Part shown: positions 7,488-16,404 of the stretch, piece after piece
Layout: the number at the start of each line of letters is the position of its first letter
How positions within the stretch are numbered: the stretch's first letter is position 1
From: Macrococcus brunensis
GTDB lineage: Bacteria > Bacillota > Bacilli > Staphylococcales > Staphylococcaceae
Direction: 5' to 3'
DNA: 64,000 bases
Assembly (NCBI RefSeq): GCF_004359615.1
Contig: NZ_SCWA01000013.1
Location: 1-64,000, forward strand
Program-made: the position numbers and the translations under genes
Notes under the pieces: generated by a model
Seen by the model: the letters and a program-made list of their open reading frames with translations, nothing else
Database searches by the model: none
What the model was told of the DNA's origin: nothing

Positions 7488-9221
7488 TTACCACAGTTTA
7501 CCTTCACCAAAGCCTTTAGCGCCTGGTGGTGGATCGATAAACATCTGGCTGACTGGAATCGTATAAGCAATTAAGATGAGTGCGATTGTCACAACAAGAA
7601 GGAACTTCCAGTTTTCAACGAGTTTAGTCGTAGGTAGATTTTCATCCATCTCTGTAGCAATTGGGTAAGGTTCATGTCCTTTAGGAGCAAAGAATGCAAG
7701 TCGGATGAAGATAATCACAACTAAGATAATTGAGACGAAAAGGATTGTTCCGCCGATTGCCTGAATAATCTGATAAGGAATCCATTCTGCAGCGACTTTA
7801 GAACCGCCGTATTCAGAATAAGTTGAGCGACGTGGTGCACCGAATAATCCGATGAAATGCATCGCACCAGACATGATGGACATTCCTAGTGCCCACATAT
7901 AGCCTTGAATTAAAGCAAGTTTGTTCAGTTGTTTTGTTAATACACGTCCTGTACAATGCGGGATTAACCAGTACATCGTACCGAAGAATGTCAGGATAAC
8001 AGCAGTTGCTACTGTTAAGTGGAAGTGACCTGTAATCCAGATCGTATTATGAACGACTTGGTCCATCTGTGCAGATGCATTAACTAAACCACCGGCACCT
8101 CCTGGAATGAAAGCAGCCATTCCGATGAATGGTAAAACAAAACGTGCATCGTTCCATGGTAATGTTTTTAACCAGCCAAGCAGACCTTTTGCACCCGTTC
8201 TACGACCATATGTTTCGAATGTCGCAAACAGACTGAATGCTGTCATAAGAGAAGGAATGACAACCATGAATGTCAGCACAACTTGTACATACTTCCATGT
8301 TGCATCAATACCTGGTTCCACTAACTGGTGGTGGATACCGACTGGAATTGAGAAGAACAGGAAGAGCATGAAAGCAAATCGAGCTAAGTTATCAGAGAAA
8401 GCTTTAGTGCCAATGATTTTTGGCACGACTGCATACCATGACATATAAGCAGGTAACAGCCAGAAGTACACAAGTGCGTGACCGAAATACCAGAATAAAG
8501 TACGGCTCAGTGTCACATCGATACGTTCGACGAGACCAAGTGACCAAGGAATCATCTGAAGAAGAACTGTTAACGCTACACCGATAGAGCAGACGATCCA
8601 CATGACATTGTTGATTGTTGCCATATAACTGATCAGTGGTGTTTTCTGTCCTTTATGTTCTTTTCTGTAACGGAAGTAGCCCATCATCTGTCCTGCTGCA
8701 GAAATCCATGAGCCGACGATGACCAGTGCCATACCGATATAAAAAATTACGTGTGCCTGAAGCGGCGCATAAAATGTATAAAGCACTGTTGCTTTATTCA
8801 GTAAAACCATTGTTGCAGCCATCGCTGTACCGATCAGCATCACCCAGAAACCTAGCCAGCCTAAACGGCGCGCAAGAGGGGAGAATGTACCCGTTGTTCT
8901 GGAGATAGCTGAAATCTGAAAGCCCATAATGAAGAATGTCGTCAGAACAAGCGCAAGGATGATACCGTGTACGGTTAAGATCTGATAATAACCAATGCCT
9001 GCTGGTAATTCTAATGTACCAGAGCGTACAAGGGTCTGAACGAGACCAGCAAGGCCACCGATAATTAAGCAGACAATTGCCACATACATATGTGCCATAA
9101 CAAGTTTGCCGTCTTTCGGGTCAAGTCGTTTGTTATCTTCTATTTCATTGACTTCAAAAACTTGATGTTTGCGGTAGTGGTGATGCTCGCTGGCATCACT
9201 TTTATAGATTACTTCGCTCAT
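7488..9221 (-). CDS. cbaA: Cytochrome c oxidase subunit I, B-family (ba3/b(o/a)3 type)
   Basis: A 577-residue polytopic haem-copper oxidase subunit with about 13 membrane segments; it reduces oxygen to water and pumps protons. The segment FGHALVYFWLLPAY carries the copper-ligand His and the Tyr that is cross-linked to it (H-x3-Y), and YFWLLPAY is typical of B-family (ba3) enzymes. Further His ligands appear in IPVGIHHQ and ITGHFHLTVA. The usual Pro after the copper-ligand His is Ala here. It overlaps subunit II by four bases. Macrococcus is known for such an oxidase, whereas most staphylococci lack it. Confidence 0.92.
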   Translation of the reverse strand: MSEVIYKSDASEHHHYRKHQVFEVNEIEDNKRLDPKDGKLVMAHMYVAIVCLIIGGLAGLVQTLVRSGTLELPAGIGYYQILTVHGIILALVLTTFFIMGFQISAISRTTGTFSPLARRLGWLGFWVMLIGTAMAATMVLLNKATVLYTFYAPLQAHVIFYIGMALVIVGSWISAAGQMMGYFRYRKEHKGQKTPLISYMATINNVMWIVCSIGVALTVLLQMIPWSLGLVERIDVTLSRTLFWYFGHALVYFWLLPAYMSWYAVVPKIIGTKAFSDNLARFAFMLFLFFSIPVGIHHQLVEPGIDATWKYVQVVLTFMVVIPSLMTAFSLFATFETYGRRTGAKGLLGWLKTLPWNDARFVLPFIGMAAFIPGGAGGLVNASAQMDQVVHNTIWITGHFHLTVATAVILTFFGTMYWLIPHCTGRVLTKQLNKLALIQGYMWALGMSIMSGAMHFIGLFGAPRRSTYSEYGGSKVAAEWIPYQIIQAIGGTILFVSIILVVIIFIRLAFFAPKGHEPYPIATEMDENLPTTKLVENWKFLLVVTIALILIAYTIPVSQMFIDPPPGAKGFGEGKLW

Positions 9222-9697
9222 TTTTTATCAACCACCTTAATATTAGATTTCATATCAGCGTGGCCCATTCCGCAATATTCATTACAAAGAAGAAGGTATT
9301 CACCTTTTTTATCAAATGTCTTTGTGAATGTACTGATATGTCCTGGCACCACCATGAAATTTACGTTTGTGTGAGCAATTTCAAAACCGTGGTTCACGTC
9401 TTTAGAAGTTGCGATGATCTTCACTTTAGCGCCTTTAGGAATTTCGACGTTACCTGGATTATAGTTGAATGCTGATACAACGAAGACGAGTTCGTAGTCC
9501 CAGTCTTTACCTTCAACTTTATGTAATCCTGGATTTTTAAAAGTTTCATGTTTATCGACAAGCTCCGGATCAACGAACTCTCTGCCACTTGCAGCTGGCT
9601 CGTGACCTAAGTGGATGGCCTGAACTAAGATAATAACTAGGAATAAAACAAGTGACGCCATCCCAAGGCCTAACCAGATTTTCTCTAACTTATGCAC
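9218..9697 (-). CDS. cbaB: Cytochrome c oxidase subunit II, ba3 type
   Basis: A 159-residue protein with one N-terminal membrane anchor (about residues 8-28) and an external cupredoxin domain that binds the dinuclear CuA centre. The ligand cluster CNEYCGMGHADM and an upstream His in VNHGFEIAHTNV are present. The small size with a single helix fits the ba3-type subunit II rather than the longer A-family form. It lies between the small subunit gene and subunit I in one operon. Confidence 0.92.
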   Translation of the reverse strand: MHKLEKIWLGLGMASLVLFLVIILVQAIHLGHEPAASGREFVDPELVDKHETFKNPGLHKVEGKDWDYELVFVVSAFNYNPGNVEIPKGAKVKIIATSKDVNHGFEIAHTNVNFMVVPGHISTFTKTFDKKGEYLLLCNEYCGMGHADMKSNIKVVDKK

Positions 9698-9709
9698 AAT
9701 AATCCCTCC

Positions 9710-9880
9710 TTAAATACGTTCAATGAATAGAATAAAGATTGCAAACCATAAAACAACAAAGATAGCACCTAATGTTAAAACAGAGACCATTGTCCCGCGC
9801 AGATCCAGATTATCGTGAGAATCATATTCAGGTGCAAGTTCCTGCTGTTCCGCTTTAATTTGATCTTTATCTTTAGCCAT
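9710..9880 (-). CDS. Small single-helix oxidase subunit (subunit IIa-like)
   Basis: A 56-residue protein starting at the ATG at 9880 with an AAAGGACGGATGG region upstream. It has a charged N-terminal half (MAKDKDQIKAEQQ) and one membrane helix at about residues 30-53 (SVLTLGAIFVVLWFAIFILF). Size, topology and position directly ahead of subunit II match the cytochrome c oxidase subunit IIa of ba3-type enzymes. It is the first gene of the operon; its stop is 12 bases from the cbaB ATG. Confidence 0.85.
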   Translation of the reverse strand: MAKDKDQIKAEQQELAPEYDSHDNLDLRGTMVSVLTLGAIFVVLWFAIFILFIERI

Positions 9881-9943
9881 GCCCATCCGTCCTTTCTAAA
9901 TAACTTTTCTTTCTTTATAATAATAAAGAAGACAGATTAATAA

Positions 9944-9959
9944 TGTGATATATATCACA
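9944..9959. promoter_or_regulatory. CRP/FNR-type palindrome between the oxidase operon and dynA
   Basis: TGTGATATATATCACA is a perfect 16-base palindrome with the half-sites and 6-base spacing of CRP/FNR-family regulators (ArcR and Fnr in Firmicutes). On the minus strand its centre is about 38-42 bases before the start expected from a TATTAT -10 for the oxidase operon, the position of a class II activator. Which regulator binds is an inference. Confidence 0.65.
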
Positions 9960-9970
9960 CTTCTTAAATT

Positions 9971-9988
9971 TTGTTATATTGTTCACAA
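9971..9988 (+). promoter_or_regulatory. Rex-like site and possible -10 upstream of dynA
   Basis: TTGTTATATTGTTCACAA matches 12 of 14 defined positions of the Rex consensus (TTGTGAA-N4-TTCACAA) and contains a TGTTATATT extended -10. It lies 12 bases before the dynA ATG. Weak evidence on its own. Confidence 0.35.
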
Positions 9989-10000
9989 AAGGGGATTACT

Positions 10001-13000
10001 ATGAATAAAAAAGAACAGATCGATCTGTTATACAAATTAAAGAAAGAAGTAGAGAAATCTAATCATACAGTGCTTGTCGAGCAGATTAATGAAGTCATCC
10101 GAAAAGTCTATGAAGATAAAAAAGTAGCGAGCTTCATCGGCCATTTTTCGTCAGGTAAATCTTCGTTGATCAACTATCTTTTAGAAGAAGATATTCTGCC
10201 GAGTTCTCCTGTACCGACAACGAGCAACTCAGCACAGATTACAATCTCTGAACAGGAAGAGATTATCGTCAATCTTGAAAATCAGGAGTATGCATATGCC
10301 AGAAACTATGCAGAAGTCAAAAAAATAAACACTGAGAATCAGCGGATTGAGTCTGTCGAAATCAAGCATATCCATTCGAAATTACCGCTTGGACTGACAC
10401 TTCAGGATACCCCTGGCATCGATGCTACCTTCAGTAACCACGAAGCGAACACGATGAAATATTTACTGACAAGTGATGTGATTGTCTACACAGTGGAATA
10501 TAATCATGTTGAATCCGAGAAAAATTTTAAGGAGATGAAACGCTTAAATAGTCTTGGTATGCCGCTTGTTTTTGTCGTTAACCAGATTGATAAACATAAT
10601 GAAGAAGAAGTGAAGTTTAATGACTTTAAGGCTGCTATTTTGCAGAACCTTGCTACGTGGGATATACAGATAGAGAAGATATTCTTCACTTCTATTTATG
10701 AACATGAGCTGAATGAAGTCGCTCAGCTTAAAGACCTTCTTTTTAATAGTGATTTAATTGAAAACAGCAGAAGGCAGTTTTTTGACCGGATTACTTCTTA
10801 TATCACTGGCGAACAGCTGCGTTATCTGGAAGATGAAAAAGCAGGTATTCTAGATACGTTAGGTTTTGATCAGTCAGAGCTTGAAGCGAATCGTAACTCT
10901 ATCCAGGAAAGTCAGGCGCTGTCAGAAGAACAGCAGTTATTTAAGACGTCAGAATCAGCTGAAACCTATTTTCTATCCTCTATTCGGACAATCTTAAAAA
11001 ATGCTTATATAGTTCCATTTGAGATACGTGAGGAGATAAAAAGGCTGCTGGAAGTTTATTCACCTGACTTTAAAGTAGGTGGACTGTTCGGTAAAGAGAA
11101 GAAAAGGCAGGAACTGAGAGCACAGCAGATGACCGAAGTTTTAGAGGCGCTCAATGCATCAATTGAGAAGCAGATCAATTTCCATATACGTGCACTCTAT
11201 GATCAGCATGCGAAGTATTCGGTTGTAGAAGATGTAAGACACTTTACTTACAATGTGACTGCTGATGAGTTGGAGGGGCTGATGAACAGCCAGGCGCTTG
11301 TTACAAATGATTATGTGCTGAATTATACCGACCAGCTGAAGAAGTTTATCGAGCAGTCAGTCGTTAAAGAAAACAGATCTCATATTAAAACGTTCATAGA
11401 AAATATAAATATGTCTAAAATGCAACCGGCAGTGAGTCATCAAGCAGAAGCACTGAATAAATACGATCAACTGACAAAGCTGATTGAATCGCTGACGACC
11501 CGCAATTATCAGCACTATTATATTCATGTTGACGAGTCCATCGATAAACTCGTCGACCGTAAGCAGGTCAAGTTAGAATTACAGGATTCTATATTAAATA
11601 AACCTACTGATAAATTGAAGAAAAGTGTTCAGAAGACAGACCTTGATACTGCTTTGACTAAGTTTGAGAAGTTTAAAGAGATTGCTTACTTCAGTCATAT
11701 TACTAAAAGGCTGGAAGCGCAGCTGGACCGTATACAGCATGATGTGACGAGAATCGTTGTCTTCGGTGCTTTCAGTGCAGGGAAAAGTTCTCTGATCAAT
11801 GCGATGCTCGGTCAGAAGGTCCTGATATCGTCACCTAACCCGACGACTGCTGCCATAACAGAACTGACATACGGTCAGACACATAGTGTAAAATTTAAAA
11901 CGAACCAGATGCTGTTAGATGAACTCAACAAGATAGGTCGCTCTGCTGGAATTGAGGCGACAGATATTAATCTTTGGTTAAAAGATTATCATAAACAGCA
12001 GCCTGCCCTCGATCATCAGTTTAAGAAGTATATACAGGCTCTTGAGGCGAATTATGAACACTACCTGCCTTATCTGGATGGTCAGATTTTGACGATACAA
12101 GATGATGAAATAGAAAAATTTACAGCTGTAGATGCGCATTCCGCCTTTGTTGACCGCATTTATCTGCAATATGAAATTGATTTTCTGAAAGATAAGGTCA
12201 TCATTGATTCACCAGGGATCGGTTCTACCAATATGCGTCATACAAATGAGACAACAGAGATTATCGCAGACAGCGACTTACTGATCTATGTTTCATATTT
12301 TAATCATGTCTTCACTGAAAATGACAAACAGTTTATCCAGTACTTAAACGAGCTGCAGATTTTAAGCCCGGACAGCGCAACATTCTACGTCATCAATGCG
12401 ATAGACCTCGCGCGAAATAACACAGAAATAGAACAGGTCAAGAATTATTTCAGTTCTGAACTGGAGCAACTGAATGCGATTCCTAGAATCTATGAACTCT
12501 CCAGTAAACAGGCGATGTCAGCACGTGATGATAACTTCAACCATTATATGGCTGAACTGCAGCAGTTCGCTCAAGTTGACAGCAGACTGCAGAAGATCAG
12601 GCAGTTTGAAAATGGGGTCCAGCAACTTGAAGAAGAAGCGCGCACTATACTGGCAGATGCAAGTCAGGCGCGCGAAAGAGAAGCAGCACACCGCGCCTAT
12701 TATGATGAAGTTAAACGAAATCCTGTATTCACAGATGAACAGCTTAAGCATAGTATAGAAAAGGCAGAACAGGAGTTGAATGAACAGTTGACCTTTATGA
12801 CTGACCGTTTCCGCATTCAGCTGTCTGATCTTATTAAAGTGTATTTTAATCGCGGCCAAGTTGATGCAGCTGGCTATATGGGTGCACTGACAGATAAACT
12901 GGAAGAAGAACTGTCGATGATTATCCCGCGTCTGAACCATGCAGCATTCACTTCTCTAGCCAGCCAGACTGCTGTTATCAGACAGACACTGAGTGAACAT

Positions 13001-13345
13001 CATCTTCCTGTTGCTATACCGGACTTTAAGTTTCTGCCAGTCAGACAGAATATCGATGTCGTGATGCAGCCGATATCAATTAAAACAAGTAATCGCAGTT
13101 TTAATACTAAGGAAGCAGTAGATAAATTATATGAAACGATTCATCAATCATCGATGGCACTGGTGAGTGAAAAGCTTATTCAGTTCAGACGTATAATTGA
13201 AAATGAACTGAGGGAAAGTCAGCCTGTCTTACTGCAGAAATGGACACAGCTGAATGAAGAAATTGAAGCAGATATCATGGAACAGGAACAGCATGTTCTG
13301 GATGAGACAGTCGTCAAGGAAATTAAGAAAGTCATGGAGGGATAG
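10001..13345 (+). CDS. dynA: Double dynamin-like GTPase DynA
   Basis: A 1114-residue bacterial dynamin with two fused GTPase-helical modules, like Bacillus DynA (YpbR), which tethers and fuses membranes and helps survival of membrane damage. Module 1 has GHFSSGKSS (47-55), DTPGIDAT and NQID; module 2 has GAFSAGKSS (589-597), DSPGIGST and NAID. Long helical and coiled-coil stretches follow each GTPase. The ATG at 10001 follows AAAGGGG; an in-frame upstream ATG lacks a binding site. The next gene starts one base after its stop. Confidence 0.93.
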   Translation: MNKKEQIDLLYKLKKEVEKSNHTVLVEQINEVIRKVYEDKKVASFIGHFSSGKSSLINYLLEEDILPSSPVPTTSNSAQITISEQEEIIVNLENQEYAYARNYAEVKKINTENQRIESVEIKHIHSKLPLGLTLQDTPGIDATFSNHEANTMKYLLTSDVIVYTVEYNHVESEKNFKEMKRLNSLGMPLVFVVNQIDKHNEEEVKFNDFKAAILQNLATWDIQIEKIFFTSIYEHELNEVAQLKDLLFNSDLIENSRRQFFDRITSYITGEQLRYLEDEKAGILDTLGFDQSELEANRNSIQESQALSEEQQLFKTSESAETYFLSSIRTILKNAYIVPFEIREEIKRLLEVYSPDFKVGGLFGKEKKRQELRAQQMTEVLEALNASIEKQINFHIRALYDQHAKYSVVEDVRHFTYNVTADELEGLMNSQALVTNDYVLNYTDQLKKFIEQSVVKENRSHIKTFIENINMSKMQPAVSHQAEALNKYDQLTKLIESLTTRNYQHYYIHVDESIDKLVDRKQVKLELQDSILNKPTDKLKKSVQKTDLDTALTKFEKFKEIAYFSHITKRLEAQLDRIQHDVTRIVVFGAFSAGKSSLINAMLGQKVLISSPNPTTAAITELTYGQTHSVKFKTNQMLLDELNKIGRSAGIEATDINLWLKDYHKQQPALDHQFKKYIQALEANYEHYLPYLDGQILTIQDDEIEKFTAVDAHSAFVDRIYLQYEIDFLKDKVIIDSPGIGSTNMRHTNETTEIIADSDLLIYVSYFNHVFTENDKQFIQYLNELQILSPDSATFYVINAIDLARNNTEIEQVKNYFSSELEQLNAIPRIYELSSKQAMSARDDNFNHYMAELQQFAQVDSRLQKIRQFENGVQQLEEEARTILADASQAREREAAHRAYYDEVKRNPVFTDEQLKHSIEKAEQELNEQLTFMTDRFRIQLSDLIKVYFNRGQVDAAGYMGALTDKLEEELSMIIPRLNHAAFTSLASQTAVIRQTLSEHHLPVAIPDFKFLPVRQNIDVVMQPISIKTSNRSFNTKEAVDKLYETIHQSSMALVSEKLIQFRRIIENELRESQPVLLQKWTQLNEEIEADIMEQEQHVLDETVVKEIKKVMEG

Positions 13346-13346
13346 C

Positions 13347-14111
13347 ATGAAAATCTGGATAGATGAAGAAGAACTGGATTTCAGTCGTTTTCAGTTATTT
13401 GACTGCCGCAACCAGATGGATGATTTAGAGAAAAGTCTGGCTGTCTATAATCAGTCACATATTGAAACAGCAGTCTTTGTGCCTGGCTATCCGGTACTGT
13501 ACGACCGGCATAAACCAGAAGAAGGACGTCATCCGCTGCCTGATATGGCGCTTTTTAAAACGTTCTTAGAGCGATATTGTAACAGCAAAGTACCGGTTGC
13601 CTATGATTCAGAAAAAGGCTTTATGGCAACCAGATTCTTCTTTTTGTGCGATTTGCTGGGCGTTCCTTGTTATATTCTGAAACAATCTTTTGATGCAGTG
13701 ACGATTGCGAAAGAGCAGGGCAACTTAAAGGTTGAAGATATCGAACAGCTGGAAAATGATCGTCAGATCGAGCAGCCTGCTATTCGCCAGGAGCTGATAG
13801 CGACCCGTGAAGACGTCAGAAACCGGGTCGCCACTTTGATCGATGCAAGAGAAAAGAAGCGGTTTTTAGGCGAAGCTGAACCGATTGATATTCATCCCGG
13901 ACATATATCAGGCGCTATTAATTTTCCTTACAAGAAAGTATTCGAATACCAGCGGCCTGACACAGATGACGCCATCGTCTACTGCGGTTCTGGATTATCG
14001 GCGACGCCTGTTTATGCAGCTTTAAGAGCAGCTGATAAGAAAGTCAGACTTTATCCGGGGAGTTACTCGGAATGGATCTTCCATTACCCGGAAGAGATAG
14101 AAAGAGGTTAA
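13347..14111 (+). CDS. Two-domain rhodanese-like sulfurtransferase
   Basis: A 254-residue protein with two rhodanese domains, as in thiosulfate or mercaptopyruvate sulfurtransferases (SseA-like). The C-terminal domain shows PIDIHPGHISGAINFP and the active-site loop YCGSGLSA with the catalytic Cys. The N-terminal half looks like a degenerate rhodanese domain (LFDCRNQMDD, AVFVPGYPVLYDRH). A GGAGGG site precedes the ATG; an upstream in-frame start would overlap dynA and does not match the family. It is probably co-transcribed with dynA and the nuclease gene. Confidence 0.85.
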   Translation: MKIWIDEEELDFSRFQLFDCRNQMDDLEKSLAVYNQSHIETAVFVPGYPVLYDRHKPEEGRHPLPDMALFKTFLERYCNSKVPVAYDSEKGFMATRFFFLCDLLGVPCYILKQSFDAVTIAKEQGNLKVEDIEQLENDRQIEQPAIRQELIATREDVRNRVATLIDAREKKRFLGEAEPIDIHPGHISGAINFPYKKVFEYQRPDTDDAIVYCGSGLSATPVYAALRAADKKVRLYPGSYSEWIFHYPEEIERG

Positions 14112-14112
14112 T

Positions 14113-14985
14113 ATGGAGAATTTACTTATCGTTGACGGCATGGCACTTTTGTTCCGTCATTTCTACGCGACAGCCATGCACCAGCAGTATATGCGCAATT
14201 CAGCAGGTACGCCGACAAATGGTGTACAGGGATTCATCCGCCACGTGGCGACAGCGGTCCGGGACACTGAAGCGGACCATGTCATCATCGCCTGGGATAT
14301 GGGCGCCGTCACGTTCCGTAATGAAATTTCAGACGCCTATAAAGCGCATCGCCAGGCACCGCCGGAAGAAATGAATCCGCAGTTCGCACATGTGCAGCAG
14401 GTATCTCAGGAACTCGGCTTTCATAATATCGGTGTCAGAAACTATGAGGCGGACGATGTCATCGGCACGATAGCGAAACAACTGGAGGGCGATTATCGCA
14501 TCAAAATCATCAGCGGCGATAAAGATCTGCTGCAGCTCTTAGATGACCGCATAGAAGTCTGGCTCATCAAAAAAGGCTTCAGCGAATATAACATTTATGA
14601 TGAGGCACGTTTTCAGGCGGAATATGGTTTAAATCCAGCCCAGCTGATTGATGTCAAAGCTTTTATGGGAGATACTGCCGATGGTTATCCCGGCGTGAAA
14701 GGCATCGGCGAGAAGACAGCTATTAAACTCATTCAGCAGTATGGTGATGTAGAAAATGTCATCAGTCATCATCATGAACTGCCGAAAGGACAGCAGACTA
14801 AAATCAAGACTTCTTATGATGACTTAGTGATGAGTCTGAAACTGGCTGCCATTCATACAGAAGTGCCTTTGAACTATGAAGAAATTATGCAGAGTATGCC
14901 TTATGTGGCAGATACAGTCCACATGTGTGAAGTGTGTGATATGCATGAACTTAAAGTCGCCAGAAACTATTTGATGAAGTTATAG
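14113..14985 (+). CDS. ypcP: 5'-3' exonuclease (YpcP, flap-nuclease type)
   Basis: A 290-residue stand-alone homologue of the DNA polymerase I 5' nuclease domain, used in Okazaki-fragment primer removal. Acidic metal-binding motifs are visible: DGMALLFRHF, AWDMGA, YEADDVIGTIA, SGDKDLLQLL, and GDTADGYPGVKGIGEKTA, which ends with the helix-hairpin-helix. It begins one base after the sulfurtransferase stop and ends at a bidirectional terminator. RNase H-like ypeP is convergent just beyond. Confidence 0.93.
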   Translation: MENLLIVDGMALLFRHFYATAMHQQYMRNSAGTPTNGVQGFIRHVATAVRDTEADHVIIAWDMGAVTFRNEISDAYKAHRQAPPEEMNPQFAHVQQVSQELGFHNIGVRNYEADDVIGTIAKQLEGDYRIKIISGDKDLLQLLDDRIEVWLIKKGFSEYNIYDEARFQAEYGLNPAQLIDVKAFMGDTADGYPGVKGIGEKTAIKLIQQYGDVENVISHHHELPKGQQTKIKTSYDDLVMSLKLAAIHTEVPLNYEEIMQSMPYVADTVHMCEVCDMHELKVARNYLMKL

Positions 14986-14986
14986 C

Positions 14987-15022
14987 AAAAGGTCAGATTT
15001 CTGATGAAATCTGACCTTTTTA
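14987..15022. terminator. Bidirectional terminator between ypcP and ypeP
   Basis: An AAAAGGTCAGATTT arm pairs with AAATCTGACCTTTT around a short loop, with A and T runs on either side so that it can end both convergent transcripts. It overlaps the last bases of ypeP. Confidence 0.85.
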
Positions 15023-15406
15023 ATGTTGATTCAAATAATGTCTGGCGACGTGATCGGCATGCTTGTTCTGGTCGCGGGGGATCCAGTCAATGATCAGCAG
15101 ATCGAATTTATCTTGTAACCCTTGATAGTCTAACAAATAGGGCTTGAACTTCGGATTTTTAGTATAGTTCTTGTGCACGGAATCCACTACAATCCTGGAA
15201 TCAGATTTAAGAATAACAGAACGGATTCCTAAGGCCGCGGCCTGCTTCAGGGCGGCTATTAAAGCGTTCCATTCTGCCTCGTGGTTTTCCATTTCACCTA
15301 GATACTGGCCAAATTCAAGTACTGCTTCATCTGTCCGTATCACGTAACCGATGCTCGACTCAAATGGGTTCTGTCTCGTCGCTGCATCGATGAAGATTTG
15401 TGCCAC
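15020..15406 (-). CDS. ypeP: RNase H-like (reverse transcriptase-like domain) protein YpeP
   Basis: A 128-residue RNase HI-fold protein. The catalytic acids are visible in order: FIDAAT (Asp7), NHEAEWNAL (Glu), LKSDSRIVV (Asp) and NKHADHVAR (Asp). It starts with GTG at 15406; no ATG is available near the conserved N-terminus. Relatives in Bacillus are the RNase HI-like YpeP group, often beside ypeQ. The stop of the upstream transporter gene is one base away, so both are probably on one transcript. Confidence 0.87.
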   Translation of the reverse strand: MAQIFIDAATRQNPFESSIGYVIRTDEAVLEFGQYLGEMENHEAEWNALIAALKQAAALGIRSVILKSDSRIVVDSVHKNYTKNPKFKPYLLDYQGLQDKFDLLIIDWIPRDQNKHADHVARHYLNQH

Positions 15407-15407
15407 T

Positions 15408-16088
15408 TTAGTCCACGTCCTTAGCGAACGACTTTGCTAAATAACCGAATGGTACATTGCAGATCGTGGTGATCAGTTTAAAGACATAAGTCGTCACAAA
15501 AATTTCCATGACTGCCGGGTTCGGCAGGACACCGTAGAAAGCGATGACAGAAAACAGAGCCGTATCAATCAGTGAGCTGACAGTTGTGCTGCCATATGCA
15601 CGGATATAAAAAGTACGGTCGCTTGAAAAACGCTTTTTAATCCAGTTAAATATATAAACATCTACATATTGACCTAATATATAGGCAATGATAGAGCCAA
15701 GTGCTATTCTGGGTACAAGACCGAAAAGTGTCTGCATGCTCTCCTGTGCGATATCTGCTTCGCTGGGTTTAAACCCGAGCGAGATGGACATGAGTAAAAC
15801 CATGACTATAACAGACGCAAAACCGAGCCAGACCGCTTTCTTAGCTGTTGCACGGCCGTAGACATCATTTAATATATCCGTCGCTAAATAGATAGATGCA
15901 AATAAAACGTTACCGAGTGTCGCCGTGATACCGAACACTTCTATAGTCTTTGTGACCTGAATATTTGCGATGACTGTACCGACTGCGACCCAGACGAAGA
16001 GTCCATTGCGTCCAAACAGACGATACATGACCACAAGACACGTAAAAGTAGCAATAAATGCTATAACTGCCCATAATTCATTCGTCAT
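15408..16088 (-). CDS. yhhQ: Queuosine precursor transporter (YhhQ/VUT family)
   Basis: A 226-residue integral membrane protein with about six helices. The segments YLATDILNDVYGR and TVSSLIDTALFSVIAF are characteristic of the vitamin uptake transporter family that imports queuosine precursors for tRNA modification. I place the start at the ATG at 16088, which has a GAGGAGA site 8 bases upstream; an earlier in-frame ATG at 16151 lacks one. No PreQ1 riboswitch was recognised in the short leader. Confidence 0.88.
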   Translation of the reverse strand: MTNELWAVIAFIATFTCLVVMYRLFGRNGLFVWVAVGTVIANIQVTKTIEVFGITATLGNVLFASIYLATDILNDVYGRATAKKAVWLGFASVIVMVLLMSISLGFKPSEADIAQESMQTLFGLVPRIALGSIIAYILGQYVDVYIFNWIKKRFSSDRTFYIRAYGSTTVSSLIDTALFSVIAFYGVLPNPAVMEIFVTTYVFKLITTICNVPFGYLAKSFAKDVD

Positions 16089-16220
16089 AAGTGTATCTCC
16101 TCTCTCAAATTTCAACTTTACAATTATAGTGGATGTGCTGAATAAAGACAAGCTATAAAAAACAGACGGGGTGTTTGAAAGTAGCAGTCTCTACGCCTAT
16201 AATAGAAATGAGGTGAGAAT

Positions 16221-16394
16221 ATGAGGATGATTGACACCGTCCACAAAATCAATCAGCTTGAAGACCATTATTGTCACCAATGTCTGATTAAAAAAACATT
16301 GCGTCAGGAAAGTAAGACGAAGGCGCATCATTACTGTATATCCAAATGCTCAGTTGGTCTGCAGATCAAACAGTGGGGCAATAATCTTCAATAA
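16221..16394 (+). CDS. Small zinc-finger protein (YpeQ-like)
   Basis: A 57-residue protein beginning MRMIDTVHKINQLEDHYCHQ at the ATG at 16221 (GAGGTGAG site just upstream). Four cysteines (Cys18, Cys21, Cys39, Cys43) with adjacent His residues form a likely zinc-binding knuckle, as in the small YpeQ-like zinc-finger proteins of Firmicutes. It is followed 10 bases later by cvfC and precedes it in the same direction. Its role is unknown. Confidence 0.8.
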   Translation: MRMIDTVHKINQLEDHYCHQCLIKKTLRQESKTKAHHYCISKCSVGLQIKQWGNNLQ

Positions 16395-16404
16395 GGAGAA
16401 CGCG

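Noticed and set aside
9944-9959. Reading the palindrome upstream of dynA as a terminator
   Set aside because: No T-run follows and it lies between two divergent starts; operator use fits better.
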